Positions 16,182 to 28,814 are shown, counted from the first letter of the stretch. The stretch: DNA of 64,000 nt from Owenweeksia sp963758205 (GCA_963758205.1 CAVWUM010000002.1:868001-932000), one strand, 5' to 3'. Numbers and translations are program-made. The notes: generated by a model not told the origin, from the letters alone.

Positions 16182-17804
16182 ATGAAATATCGTTTAATTA
16201 TTGCCGCAGCTGTAATGTTTGGTTTAGTTTCCTGCAGCAAGGACACTGATACCTCAAAAGCTGGGAACCCTCACGGCATTACCAGTACTTCGGATTTGAA
16301 CGTTCCCTCTACTTTTAATTGGCGAACTACTCAGTTAGTATCTATAGATATTTCGGCTCTGAGCACTGTCGATGAAGAAAAGAAATTACAACTTAAAGAT
16401 AGTCAGGGCAACATCCTTCTTACCAAAATAACAAGCATAAAATCCGGTGATAAGCTTTATGCTCAGATTCCAGTTAATGAAAAAGAAATTTACCTGAGCC
16501 ACAACGGTGTAGAAGAGAAAGTAAGGATCGCCAATGGTACTGGAGCTGTAATCGTGAAAAAAGGTGGTGGATATCCTTCAAACGCGCCATGTCCGTGTGA
16601 TGGGCGCATGGAAAATGTAACCTTCAAATATACTGGTAACAATGGTGCCACCCTTACGGTTTGGTATAAGGATAAAGGTAATAGCAAGTCGCTTTCCCAC
16701 ACTTTTAGCAATCTTTCGTTTGGCGATATTATCAGTGTTGATGGATTTGATGCTAATGGTAATTCAGGTAAAACACCAAGGTTAAAATCTCAGACTTTCC
16801 TAAGTCTAAATAATGGTTCAAGCTATTGGAATGTGCATACCTCTTGCTCCGAATATATTCTTGGAAACCACTATGGGCCATTTGAAGTAATAGCCTTTAC
16901 CGATGGACAAGGTCAAACATGTGGAAGCAATTGCATAGACACCGATGGCGATGGCTGCTGCGATAGTGAGGATATGTTTCCAAATGACTCTACTAAATGC
17001 GATATCCAATATAATCCTGGCAAAAATGTATATGGCTCATATGCCTGGGAAGATCTTTGGCCAGCCACTGGTGACTTTGATTTTAATGACAAAATCATCA
17101 ATCGCAACACTGCCTTGGTTTTGAATCAAAATGGTGATGTTACCCAGGCTATCCATAAACTAATTTTAGTTGCTGCAGGTGCTTCTTTTACCAATGGTTT
17201 GGGTTTTGCTATGCCAGGTGTGCCTGCTAATGAAGTTGCCAGTGTTAGTGGTACTCTCCCAAGCTCATCGCCTTACACCACTGATAACGCCAATGGTACA
17301 GAAGCCGGTCAAAGTGATGCTGTAATTATTGTTTATGAGAATTGGAAAGAACATGTAACCTATACTCAAAGAGGTGCATTCTTTAATACGGCCAAAAACA
17401 CTGGTGGATCTGAAGGTAGAGGCTACTCAGATACTATAACTATTACTATTGACTTTGCTGTTCCACAGGCTGTAGCCACTGTACTTGAAATAGATCCGTT
17501 TCTCATTAGAAATGGTGTGAGAGGTGCAGAAATTCACCTGCCTTGGTTTGGCCCAACCGATTTGGCGGATGTTAGTCTCTTTAACACAAGGCGGGATGCT
17601 TCTGCCTACCCTGGCAGCGGTAACAACTATGTATCTACCGGAAATATTCCATGGGCGATACAAACACCACTTGCATCATTTGAATGGCCGATTGAAAAAA
17701 CGGATATCGTAACTGTTTACTTTGATTTTGCCCAGTGGGCGCTTACTGGTTCTCCGGCAAACTGGTACAGCAACGGTAACCGTGATCTTAGTAAAGTTTA
17801 CTAG
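16182..17804 (+). CDS. LruC-domain surface lipoprotein
   Basis: A 540-residue protein with a lipoprotein signal (FGLVSC, lipid cysteine C18). After an N-terminal beta region and a cysteine pair (APCPCDGR), residues about 245-265 hold a thrombospondin type 3-like calcium-binding repeat (CIDTDGDGCCDSEDMFPND). The second half is the LruC domain (DUF4842 type), with AWEDLWPATGDFDFNDKII at its start and FLIRNGVRGAEIHLPWFGPTD near the end. LruC proteins are exposed lipoproteins in several phyla, with no agreed biochemical function. The gene is isolated: strong terminators lie on both sides, so it is transcribed alone. The domain calls are good; the role is unknown. Confidence 0.87.
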   Translation: MKYRLIIAAAVMFGLVSCSKDTDTSKAGNPHGITSTSDLNVPSTFNWRTTQLVSIDISALSTVDEEKKLQLKDSQGNILLTKITSIKSGDKLYAQIPVNEKEIYLSHNGVEEKVRIANGTGAVIVKKGGGYPSNAPCPCDGRMENVTFKYTGNNGATLTVWYKDKGNSKSLSHTFSNLSFGDIISVDGFDANGNSGKTPRLKSQTFLSLNNGSSYWNVHTSCSEYILGNHYGPFEVIAFTDGQGQTCGSNCIDTDGDGCCDSEDMFPNDSTKCDIQYNPGKNVYGSYAWEDLWPATGDFDFNDKIINRNTALVLNQNGDVTQAIHKLILVAAGASFTNGLGFAMPGVPANEVASVSGTLPSSSPYTTDNANGTEAGQSDAVIIVYENWKEHVTYTQRGAFFNTAKNTGGSEGRGYSDTITITIDFAVPQAVATVLEIDPFLIRNGVRGAEIHLPWFGPTDLADVSLFNTRRDASAYPGSGNNYVSTGNIPWAIQTPLASFEWPIEKTDIVTVYFDFAQWALTGSPANWYSNGNRDLSKVY

Positions 17805-17830
17805 AAAGAACTTGTTTTTTTAGATTAAGC

Positions 17831-17866
17831 AAAAAGGCTCCGTCATCGCTATGACGGAGCCTTTTA
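17831..17866. terminator. Intrinsic terminator, shared by convergent genes
   Basis: AAAAAGGCTCCGTCAT / ATGACGGAGCCTTTT forms a stem of about 15 base pairs with A and T tracts on either side. It serves the LruC gene on the plus strand and the endonuclease gene on the minus strand. Confidence 0.9.
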
Positions 17867-17890
17867 TAATTTTATAGAACTCCGAAGATC

Positions 17891-19513
17891 CTAATTTCGG
17901 ATAACTCTTACGCTATGTAAGTCTCCCGCTTTTGACAGCACGGAAATCATGTAGAACCCTGCCGGCTCTTTCCTCAAATCAATCTGATGATTTTCACTAA
18001 GCTGCACTTCCTTCATCACACCGGTGCCATTAGCAATCCAAACTCTTTCCACATCAGCATTGCTCAGTGAAATATTTATAAAACCATTGGTGGGATTAGG
18101 GTAAAGATGGAAAGCCGGTTGTTCAACTTCGCTAATACCAATACCAGGGCCTGTAATAATTGGTGTTGTAATAGTAGTAGTTCCCGAAATATCCACATCA
18201 TAGCTAAGGCTTGCTGGGTAGCTTACCGAAGAATTAAACGAAATATTTATCAGCATCTGCTGCTGGGGAGCCAGGGTCAGAGTACCGGGGTTACCACTGG
18301 TAAAACTCAGTGCCGGGTCACTATGGTTGAAATTACTAAGGTTCAAAGGCTGATTGCCATCATTATATACCACATAGCCATACTTATATACGCCCGGGCC
18401 CTGCACCAGTGTTATAGTATCATCAGATGTATATAGGTTTTTTACCGCTGCGGGAGCCGCATTTGTTACCAAAGATGTGATGCGCTCGGCAAACTGGGGA
18501 TAATCCACAAAAGGATTTCTATTGCCTTGCACAGCAGCTATATCATCATTTCGCCTTTCATCAATGGTAGTAGGCGGATATTGGTTGTGCCAGTTTCTCA
18601 GTACAGACTCCTGATTTTGAAAAAAGCTGTTGTAATCCTGATACCTTAAAACAAAGTACATCATGGAGCGGGCCGTAGGCCCTTTCTGCACATCGCGTGG
18701 TTCAAACCTTCCCCCACCTTTTTTAGAACCACCCATATTCCAGCTTGGGTTGGTAACAATGCCAAACGGATCATTTCCGCGCTGGCTATTGCTGGTGTTG
18801 GTAGTTGGGTATAAATGATGGATATCGCTCTTCATTGGCTCATTGCTGTTAAACATACCCTGCGGGAATGTATGCTCCGTGTTAAACTGCGGATTACCGT
18901 TTTGGGCGGCACTTCGATTGGCATATCCAGTAATAACGGTACCTGTGTAAATACACTCCAATGTGTTTACAGAAGCCATTTGGCCGTTATTCTTTTTATT
19001 ATCAATGGTCATAAACATATTATCGCGGGCGGTATTGTAGCCCAATGAGGTGTAGCCCTGCCCTATCCGTGCCTTAAGCGCAGTTTTTAGTGCGGCTTCA
19101 CTTTTATTTTGAGATGAACTGTAATATGCATTAGAGTAGGTACCCTGGCCCATGAGTACAACAGGCCTATGCCCAAAGCCCGAATTGGTTTTTACTACCA
19201 GCGCCATCTGATGCATAATATTATGCTCCGGTAAAAAGGTAACCTGCACGCTATGGGTGTCGCCCGGCTGAACGGTGAAGGCCGTATCGCTTAATGTAAA
19301 TGGCGGGTCGCCATATATTTTGAAAAAATCAATGTCAACTACTTGTAAGGGCGAAAAGCCAGAATTGTAAACCTCCAGAGGAAGGGTACTTGGGGTAAGC
19401 TCATCCGTATTGGGAAAGCTCAGGGTATCTTCAACTACATCAAATGTTTGCGCTTCCAGCGAAAGCGAAAACAGAGTGGCTAATAGGGTACCGGGTAGAA
19501 TTTTTTTCATCAT
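17891..19513 (-). CDS. Secreted endonuclease I with T9SS type A sorting tail
   Basis: A 540-residue exported nuclease. It starts with a signal peptide (ATLFSLSLEA), then a choice-of-anchor/Ig-like domain (about 25-125). The endonuclease I (His-Me finger, EndA-like) domain at about 130-350 contains ECIYTGTVI, FNTEHTFPQGMFNSNEPMKS, DIHHLYPTTNTSNSQRGNDPFG and FEPRDVQKGPTARSMMYFVLRY. A second Ig-like region and a C-terminal type A sorting domain (FHLYPNPTNGFINISL ... AGFYMISVLSKAG) follow. It probably degrades extracellular DNA for nutrient gain or biofilm turnover. Its start overlaps the upstream lipoprotein gene by 4 bases (ATGA). Confidence 0.92.
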   Translation of the reverse strand: MMKKILPGTLLATLFSLSLEAQTFDVVEDTLSFPNTDELTPSTLPLEVYNSGFSPLQVVDIDFFKIYGDPPFTLSDTAFTVQPGDTHSVQVTFLPEHNIMHQMALVVKTNSGFGHRPVVLMGQGTYSNAYYSSSQNKSEAALKTALKARIGQGYTSLGYNTARDNMFMTIDNKKNNGQMASVNTLECIYTGTVITGYANRSAAQNGNPQFNTEHTFPQGMFNSNEPMKSDIHHLYPTTNTSNSQRGNDPFGIVTNPSWNMGGSKKGGGRFEPRDVQKGPTARSMMYFVLRYQDYNSFFQNQESVLRNWHNQYPPTTIDERRNDDIAAVQGNRNPFVDYPQFAERITSLVTNAAPAAVKNLYTSDDTITLVQGPGVYKYGYVVYNDGNQPLNLSNFNHSDPALSFTSGNPGTLTLAPQQQMLINISFNSSVSYPASLSYDVDISGTTTITTPIITGPGIGISEVEQPAFHLYPNPTNGFINISLSNADVERVWIANGTGVMKEVQLSENHQIDLRKEPAGFYMISVLSKAGDLHSVRVIRN

Positions 19514-20787
19514 TTATTATATACAAGTTCAACTTCAAGTATGGGGTCGTTTTCAAACATCATTATGTACGGTGGCTGCCAGTTTTGTGTTCTGTAAACA
19601 TATTTTCCTGAGGCGTAATAAACCATATTGCTCAGTTCATCATACTCCATATCTGTGGCAGCAAAGCTATAAAGTAAAGCAGGGATCAATGGGGCATGTG
19701 GGTTAAATCTTCGTATTTCACTTTCCGTGGATATTAAAAAATCCTGATCAGAAATTCTGAGTAAAGAAAGTGGTTGGGTTCCGGTAATACTACCGTATTC
19801 AGTAAGCGTATTTGTAAGGGTATTGTAGGTGGCTATAACCGCATTTCCATTTTTTGGATAGGTTACCACAAAGGTGTTTTGCCCGGCATAGCCTATATCC
19901 ACTACCAAACCAGGCAGGTTGGTTTGCTTTAGCACCGCACCGTTCTGAGGATTTAGCAGAAACAATTGGAACTCATTTCGTCCGTCAATTTTGGCTGCCA
20001 CAAGTAAACCGTCTTCTGCAATCATTCCCCTTTGAGGTATATGGCCAGCAGGTATGGTATAGGAGCGGGCAATAGATCCATCACTATTAAAAGCACGTAT
20101 TCGCCCTTCACTTTCAAGTGCGTAAATCAATCTGTCATGGCTCAAAATGTGTTCGTATTGCGGCAGTCCTGAGTTAGAAGGATTAGCTGCAGTATAGCCG
20201 ACAGAAAAATCTTTAAGTGAAAAACCGCTGAGCTGCCCACTGAGGTATGGCACAACGGCTCCCGTTTGTTGAAAGGAGTTGAAGGCCAGGTGAGGGTAAT
20301 CTCCGGTAAGGGTAAAACTGCGCTGAGCCTGGCTACTATCACTATGTATTATCGTGGCCATATTACCACTTTGGGTAAGCACTATAAAACCATTTTGCCG
20401 CAACGCTGATTCCGTGTAGCTGATTTTCAAAAAGTCGCTAGTGCTATTTTCACCATTAAATGCCTGCACGCGTATATCATAATTACCACTTGTAAGGTAA
20501 CGGTCGGTAAAGTACAACTCGTACTCACGTACACTTCCCTGCTGATACACAAGGTAGTTAGCTATGGGCATCACTATATCGCCATCCATAATATTTAATG
20601 AAACCCTGCCATCGGATTTAAGTACTTCAATCCTTAAAATAAGGGTATCGCTAAAGGCATAGTTTCCACCACTTAAGGGGGTTTTTATCTGCACTTCAGG
20701 GTATATATCATTATCCTTTTTACAGGATAACACACTAAAAAAGAACAGGCTAATTAGTGAATAAATAAGTACTTGCAAACGTTTCAT
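19510..20787 (-). CDS. Lipoprotein with probable beta-propeller, partner of endonuclease I
   Basis: A 425-residue protein with a lipoprotein signal (FFFSVLSC, lipid cysteine C22) followed by KKDNDIYP. Residues about 30-125 look like an Ig/Y_Y_Y-like module (VQIKTPLSGGNYAFSDTLILRIEV). The rest consists of repeated strand pairs such as HILSHDRLIYALESEGRIRAF and DGLLVAAKIDGRNEFQLFLL, typical of beta-propellers. No enzyme motif is seen. It is the first gene of a two-gene operon with the exported endonuclease, joined by a 4-base ATGA overlap, so it may hold, bind or help use the nuclease or its products at the cell surface; that is inference. Confidence 0.75.
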   Translation of the reverse strand: MKRLQVLIYSLISLFFFSVLSCKKDNDIYPEVQIKTPLSGGNYAFSDTLILRIEVLKSDGRVSLNIMDGDIVMPIANYLVYQQGSVREYELYFTDRYLTSGNYDIRVQAFNGENSTSDFLKISYTESALRQNGFIVLTQSGNMATIIHSDSSQAQRSFTLTGDYPHLAFNSFQQTGAVVPYLSGQLSGFSLKDFSVGYTAANPSNSGLPQYEHILSHDRLIYALESEGRIRAFNSDGSIARSYTIPAGHIPQRGMIAEDGLLVAAKIDGRNEFQLFLLNPQNGAVLKQTNLPGLVVDIGYAGQNTFVVTYPKNGNAVIATYNTLTNTLTEYGSITGTQPLSLLRISDQDFLISTESEIRRFNPHAPLIPALLYSFAATDMEYDELSNMVYYASGKYVYRTQNWQPPYIMMFENDPILEVELVYNK

Positions 20788-20803
20788 GCTTAGCTCAAGG
20801 TAT

Positions 20804-20811
20804 TAAATTTG
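20804..20811 (+). promoter_or_regulatory. Putative dnaB promoter -7 element
   Basis: TAAATTTG matches TAnnTTTG, about 40 bases before the dnaB start. At the -33 position the bases are TTT rather than TTG. Confidence 0.45.
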
Positions 20812-20851
20812 GTGCCCTTTTCTTAAATAGCAACCTGGGATAGACATATAG

Positions 20852-22348
20852 ATGGAAAACACAGAGAATCAACCTTCAAAGGGTTTCAAACGTCAGAAGC
20901 GCAAAGTTATTGAACTTGAAAAAGGTCGAATTCCTCCACAGGCCGTAGAGTTTGAAGAAGCCATTTTGGGTGCCATACTCATTGATAACTCTGCTATTAA
21001 TCAGGTTATCGATATCCTTAGTCCCGAAAGCTTTTATAAAGAAGAACATAAACTAATTTACGCTGCAGTAAAGGATTTATTTGGCGACAGCCAGCCTGTG
21101 GATATCCTTACGGTTGCCAACCTGCTTCGTAAGAAGGCCGAACTTGATTCCGTTGGTGGCGAATATTACCTGATACAATTAAGCCAAAAGGTTTCCTCAT
21201 CTGCCCACTCTGAGTTTCATGCACGCATTATTGTACAAAAGTTTATACAGCGCGAAATGATACGTGTTGCCGGTGATATTATTACCAAGGCTTTTGATGA
21301 AACCACCGATGTGTTTGACCTGCTTGATGAAGCTGAACAGGACCTTTTTGAGGTGGCCCATGGTAACATTGTAAAGAATTATGAATCGGCCAGTGACCTT
21401 ATAAAAGAGGCGATTCATAAAATTGAAGAGATATCAAAACAGGAAGGTCTTAGCGGGGTACCTTCAGGTTTTACTAAGGTAGATAGGGTAACTTCAGGCT
21501 GGCAGGCTTCTGACCTTGTTATTCTGGCGGCCCGCCCCGGTATGGGTAAAACAGCTTTTGTATTATCTATGGCTCGCAATATGGCGGTGGATCACAACAG
21601 GCCCGTTGCGGTATTTTCCCTGGAGATGTCTTCCGTGCAGCTTATCACCCGTCTTATATCCAGCGAAACAGGTCTTTCATCAGAAAAGCTTAGAAAAGGA
21701 AGTCTTGACGACCATGAATGGCAACAGCTACTCACTAAAGTTAAAAACCTTGAGAAGGCCCCTCTGTTTATAGATGATACCCCGGCACTGAGTGTATTTG
21801 ATTTGCGTGCAAAATGCCGCAGGCTCGTAGCCCAGCACAACGTAAAGCTGATAATAATTGACTACCTGCAGCTGATGACTGTAGGTGGACAGGGCAAGGG
21901 CAGTGGAAACCGCGAACAGGAAATAAGTACTATTTCGCGTTCGTTAAAGAGTATTGCCAAGGAATTGAATGTGCCGGTGATTGCCCTTTCGCAGCTTAGC
22001 CGTGCGGTTGAGACCAGGGGTGGTAACAAACGTCCACTACTATCGGACCTTCGTGAATCAGGTGCTATTGAGCAGGATGCGGATATTGTATCCTTTATTT
22101 ACAGACCTGAATATTACGAGATTACCGAGTGGGAAGATGGTTCACCCTCGGAAGGCCAGGCCGAGTTTATAATAGCCAAGCACCGTAATGGTGGTTTGGA
22201 AAATGTGAGGCTCAGGTTTCAGGGTAAACTGGCCAAATTTTCTGACCTTGAGGAAAATGACAACTTTGAACCTATAGTGCTGGAATCAAAAATGAATACC
22301 GGCAGCTTTCTAGATCAAGATGATAATTATGATGAAGATCCATTTTAG
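20852..22348 (+). CDS. dnaB: Replicative DNA helicase DnaB
   Basis: A 498-residue hexameric helicase that unwinds DNA at the replication fork. The N-terminal DnaB domain spans about 25-130 (PPQAVEFEEAILGAILIDN). The RecA-like motor begins near 195 and has Walker A RPGMGKTAFVLS, the Walker B region LIIIDYLQLM, QEISTISRSLKSIAKELNVPVIALSQLSR and LSDLRESGAIEQDADIV. The C-terminal tail is acidic. No intein is present. It is divergent from the endonuclease operon; the downstream gene starts within its last 17-20 bases. Confidence 0.98.
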   Translation: MENTENQPSKGFKRQKRKVIELEKGRIPPQAVEFEEAILGAILIDNSAINQVIDILSPESFYKEEHKLIYAAVKDLFGDSQPVDILTVANLLRKKAELDSVGGEYYLIQLSQKVSSSAHSEFHARIIVQKFIQREMIRVAGDIITKAFDETTDVFDLLDEAEQDLFEVAHGNIVKNYESASDLIKEAIHKIEEISKQEGLSGVPSGFTKVDRVTSGWQASDLVILAARPGMGKTAFVLSMARNMAVDHNRPVAVFSLEMSSVQLITRLISSETGLSSEKLRKGSLDDHEWQQLLTKVKNLEKAPLFIDDTPALSVFDLRAKCRRLVAQHNVKLIIIDYLQLMTVGGQGKGSGNREQEISTISRSLKSIAKELNVPVIALSQLSRAVETRGGNKRPLLSDLRESGAIEQDADIVSFIYRPEYYEITEWEDGSPSEGQAEFIIAKHRNGGLENVRLRFQGKLAKFSDLEENDNFEPIVLESKMNTGSFLDQDDNYDEDPF

Positions 22349-23601
22349 ACTACTTTTTTTAGCCCTTTTTATTATTCTTTCATTGGGGATTAAAGCTAAT
22401 CAGCTGCTCATACCAATGGATGAGGAAGGGCAAACCAACCACCTTAAGGCGTATGGAATTGCCTACTGGGTGCTTGAAAAAGAAGTTGAAATGGAGTGGT
22501 TGCTCAACTATCGTGGTGGTAGTTTTTTACTTCCGTATGATGAATCCTTTAAAGTAGAGTGCCAGATTCGTAATGTTTCGTTTGAAGTAATATCAGATGC
22601 CCAGGCCATTGAAATTAAGCGGCAAATAAGCAGCCCGGCCGTAAATATGGAAGTTGTAAAGTTGCAAAAGGCACCTAAAATTGCTGTGTATTCTCCAAAA
22701 AGCAATATGCCATGGGATGATGCCGTAACGCTGGTTTTAACCTATGCTGAAATTCCTTACGATCTAATTTACGACCAGGAAGTGCTGGATGACCTATTAC
22801 CTCGCTATGACTGGCTTCACCTGCACCACGAAGACTTTACAGGCCAGTATGGTAAGTTTTACTACGCCTTCAGAAATGCGCCCTGGTACATACAGCAGAA
22901 AAAAGAAGCCGAAGCAGAGGCTGCCCGTATGGGATTTGATAAAGTGAGTGAACAAAAGCTGGCTGTAGCTCAAAAAATTAAAGAATACCTTGTTGGTGGT
23001 GGTTTTTTGTTTGCCATGTGTTCCGCCACCGATAGCTATGATATCTCACTCTCTGCTGCTGGTGTGGATATTTGTGAACCCATGTTTGATGGCGATCCTT
23101 CAGAAGCCCAATTATCAAAATAAGATTGATTACGAAAAAACACTGGCCTTTAAGAACTTTACATTGGTTCAGGATCCCAACCGATACGAGTTTTCCAATA
23201 TTGATGTTACTGAAACCCGAAAAGTAGATCCTACTAAAGACTATTTCAGCCTGTTTGAATTTTCAGCCAAGTGGGATGTGGTACCTACTATGCTTTGCCA
23301 AAATCACACGCAAATAGTAAAGGGTTTTATGGGTCAAACCACTGCTTTTCGCAAAAGCCTCATCAAGTCGGATGTGCTGATTATGGGTGAATTAAAATCA
23401 GCCGATGAAGCGCGATATATTCATGGGGAATTGGGCAAGGGAACCTGGACATTTTACGGAGGTCATGATCCTGAAGACTATCAGCATCGTGTTGGAGACC
23501 CTAAAACCGAATTGGAACTGTACCCCAACTCCCCTGGGTACAGGCTTATCCTAAACAACATTTTATTCCCTGCCGCCAAAAAACAGAAGCAAAAAACCTA
23601 G
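22332..23601 (+). pseudogene. Frameshifted secreted 'asparagine synthetase B'-like gene
   Basis: Two overlapping reading frames together make one complete protein of about 422 residues. The first frame gives a signal peptide (LLFLALFIILSLGIKA) followed by NQLLIPMDEEGQTNHLKAYG, LLNYRGGSFLLPYD, YDWLHLHHEDFTGQYGKFY and FAMCSATDSYD, up to DICEPMFDGDPSEA. The second continues with NYQNKIDYEKTLAFKNFTLV to YGGHDPEDYQHRVGDP and ends in KKQKQKT. Removing one C from the CCC run at 23107-23109 restores the frame. The family is conserved in Bacteroidota and often named asparagine synthetase B, although no synthetase motif is visible, so its real function is unknown. It overlaps the dnaB end. The break may be a sequencing error. 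Confidence 0.85.
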
Positions 23602-25511
23602 TTAAAAAATCGCCAGGTAATCCCAATTCTCAGTACTCTGTCAGGAAAAGGATAATTGGGAGCTGCAAAGTAGCGGTAGCCATTCAGCCCCTCATTTACA
23701 TGCTCATATTTTACAAAAATGCGGGCGCTTCTAAGTTCAAAATTGGCAAATACATCTATTAATGGATAATCCCCAATAGGCTGTTCCATAGCGTTAAAAA
23801 ACCTTCCCGTTGCGGGATCGTAAGATGGTGAGTTGTAACTGGTAAAGTATTTCATCTCAGCACCTACAAGGCACTTCAGTACTTTTTTGAATAGATTAAA
23901 TTCAAAGTATAGTGAGTTACGGCTTACAAGCTCTGGCAATGGCATGGCCGCGCTATTACCCCCTACGGTTTGATAATAAATCTGGTTATCCTGATGAAGG
24001 AAATTCCAAATGGTAAAATTTTGAATCAGCTTAGCCCTAAATACATTAACGGCATCATTTGACTGTACAGGCTGCACGTTCTCGTTAAAATACACATAGT
24101 TATTCACTATGTAGTTAGTTATCTCAAGCTGATTGCCTTTTCCCCAACCAACACCATAGTTTACCTTATTCACCAGCTCTTTTTCAAATCTATTTTCCCA
24201 TATATAGTTGTTGGAATAATATACGCTCTCAAAAAACTCAGGAAATTTTGATGATAATTGATAACCTCCAAATGCTCTGAGCCATTCAAAAAGCTTTAAA
24301 TTTCCCTGTGCATTAAAATCAAATGATTCTTTTAAATTCCCTGTAAGTATATAATCCAGATTAGCAGATACATTAACTCTTTCCGCCACCTTTCCTCCAA
24401 TATTTCCGGTCAGCCCCCAGTTTCCTGACGAAAACCGGTAACCTTCTCCACCGTATTCAGTTATTAGATTTTTAAGCCCAACCTTCAGGTCAAATCGCGT
24501 AGTGCGTCCTACCTGTGTTAATAGATATACCATATTAGCATAACTTCTATAGCCGCTGCTATCAGTATAATCACCTTCTGGTTCAGTAAAGTAATTGGTG
24601 TAAAAATCATCACTAGCACTTCCCGAGTAAGAATTAGCCATTAATGTGTATTTGAATGTATGGCCAATGGCTATTTTTCCTTTAGCATCTTTAGCTTTCT
24701 CGGGTTCATTATCTGTTGAGTCTCTTTGTAGAGTGTCTTTCTTTATATCTCTTTCAAAAAGCTTATTCAAGGCATAATTCTGATCGATGTAAAACTCCTG
24801 CCTTCTTAGAGTTCTGGAGTCTCGTAAAAGATTTACATTTAACAAAACCCGTGCTCCGGTATTCTCGAGTGTACTGTCATTTACAAGGCCCCCATTTTCC
24901 TCCGTAAGCATTTTTTCAGCTATGAAATAGGCTTTTGCCTCATATCCTACCTTTTCATTTCTGTAAGATGTGTTGGCCAAAAATCTGGATTTTATATTAC
25001 GATTATGCGTATAGAACCCCAGGTCGTTAAGCCTGTTGTAATTCAGTTGAGCATTCCAGTTTTTGTTAATATTCTGCGTATGGTAGATGTTGAAGTTTTG
25101 TCCACGATCATAGCCCATCCAATAGTTGGCCTCGGTAATAGGAGACCGTGAGTAATAAAACGGCAAATTATTTTGTCGTTGAAAATAAGGTTGGTAAGCT
25201 CCTAAACTATAATAATCCCATACATCACCAACTTCAGGATAAGTGAGAGTATTCATAGGAGTCCCCATGCTACCTAACACCGAATATTCAAAATTATCCT
25301 TACCACGGGCATTGCCCTGGTGGTACCAGTGCAATGAGTTAAAACTGGTATCTATAAAATAATAATTGGGGTCATCTATAAAGGTGTACTGATGACTAAA
25401 TAGAGGTTCATCAGACTTTTGCGTACCTGATCCAAGTTGGGCTCTCAGGCCACTACCCAAAATGAAGAGTAGCACAAAAATAGAGTAAAGTCTCAGTACA
25501 ATGAATTTCAT
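23598..25511 (-). CDS. Putative outer-membrane porin (Porin_10-like)
   Basis: A 637-residue beta-barrel protein. The ATG at 25511 gives a signal peptide (SIFVLLFILGSGLRA); a longer frame would run into the 5S rRNA gene and was rejected. The mature N-terminus (FIDDPNYYFIDTSFNSLHWYHQGNARG) is typical of the putative porin family in Bacteroidota. Many alternating strands follow, each rich in aromatic residues (FNIYHTQNINKNWNAQLNYN, YGVGWGKGNQLEITNYIVNN). The C-terminus (RVLRIGITWRFFN) ends with phenylalanine-rich strand residues as in outer-membrane barrels. Its stop overlaps that of the convergent frameshifted gene in CTAG. Confidence 0.85.
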   Translation of the reverse strand: MKFIVLRLYSIFVLLFILGSGLRAQLGSGTQKSDEPLFSHQYTFIDDPNYYFIDTSFNSLHWYHQGNARGKDNFEYSVLGSMGTPMNTLTYPEVGDVWDYYSLGAYQPYFQRQNNLPFYYSRSPITEANYWMGYDRGQNFNIYHTQNINKNWNAQLNYNRLNDLGFYTHNRNIKSRFLANTSYRNEKVGYEAKAYFIAEKMLTEENGGLVNDSTLENTGARVLLNVNLLRDSRTLRRQEFYIDQNYALNKLFERDIKKDTLQRDSTDNEPEKAKDAKGKIAIGHTFKYTLMANSYSGSASDDFYTNYFTEPEGDYTDSSGYRSYANMVYLLTQVGRTTRFDLKVGLKNLITEYGGEGYRFSSGNWGLTGNIGGKVAERVNVSANLDYILTGNLKESFDFNAQGNLKLFEWLRAFGGYQLSSKFPEFFESVYYSNNYIWENRFEKELVNKVNYGVGWGKGNQLEITNYIVNNYVYFNENVQPVQSNDAVNVFRAKLIQNFTIWNFLHQDNQIYYQTVGGNSAAMPLPELVSRNSLYFEFNLFKKVLKCLVGAEMKYFTSYNSPSYDPATGRFFNAMEQPIGDYPLIDVFANFELRSARIFVKYEHVNEGLNGYRYFAAPNYPFPDRVLRIGITWRFFN

Positions 25512-25553
25512 CGATCGTGGATTGGCAAAATTTGCGCCAAAGAAACAAATAAA

Positions 25554-25586
25554 AAAAGCCCCGAAGTATTGCACTAGGGGGCTTTT
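25554..25586 (-). terminator. rRNA operon terminator
   Basis: On the minus strand, a 9-bp stem AAAAGCCCC / GGGGCTTTT with a 15-base loop is followed by a run of T, directly after the 5S gene. It separates the rRNA operon from the porin gene on the same strand. Confidence 0.85.
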
Positions 25587-25591
25587 AAAGA

Positions 25592-25700
25592 TTGGCAACG
25601 ACATACTCTCCCGGATGTTACTCCAGTACCATCTGCGCAGGTGGGCTTAACTACTCTGTTCGGAATGGGAAGAGGTGATCCCCACCGCTATAGTCACCAT
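25592..25700 (-). rRNA. rrf: 5S ribosomal RNA
   Basis: About 109 bases on the minus strand, reading from TGGTGACTATAGCGGTGGGG through CCATTCCGAACAGAG to CGGGAGAGTATGTCGTTGCC. The conserved CCGAACxxxG and the paired ends identify 5S rRNA. It is the last gene of the operon, about 50 bases after 23S. Confidence 0.95.
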
Positions 25701-25749
25701 AAATCTTAAATATTGTATAACATATTGAGAAAGTGAATACATAAAACCT

Positions 25750-28628
<2,879 letters not shown>

Positions 28629-28732
28629 ATGATTAGAAATTTTATGTATTCACTCTCAATATGTCAAAGAACTTTCGGAAAACTGTATGATGTACTTTGT
28701 ACTATACACGATGTACATCAAAATTTCCTTTG

Positions 28733-28806
28733 TGGAGAATATCGGAGTCGAACCGATGACCTCCTGCGTGCAAGGCAGGCGCTCTAGCCAGCTGAGCTAA
28801 TCCCCC
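28733..28806 (-). tRNA. tRNA-Ala (TGC anticodon)
   Basis: A 74-base cloverleaf on the minus strand. Acceptor GGGGGAT pairs with ATTCTCC, the D arm is GCTCAGCTGGC, the anticodon TGC lies in CCTTGCACGC, and the T loop is GGTTCGACTCC. The 3' CCA is not encoded. It sits between tRNA-Ile and 23S in the operon spacer. Confidence 0.95.
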
Positions 28807-28814
28807 CTTCCTTG

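Noticed and set aside
25512..25604. Longer porin start at 25604
   Set aside because: It would begin inside the 5S rRNA gene and cross its terminator.
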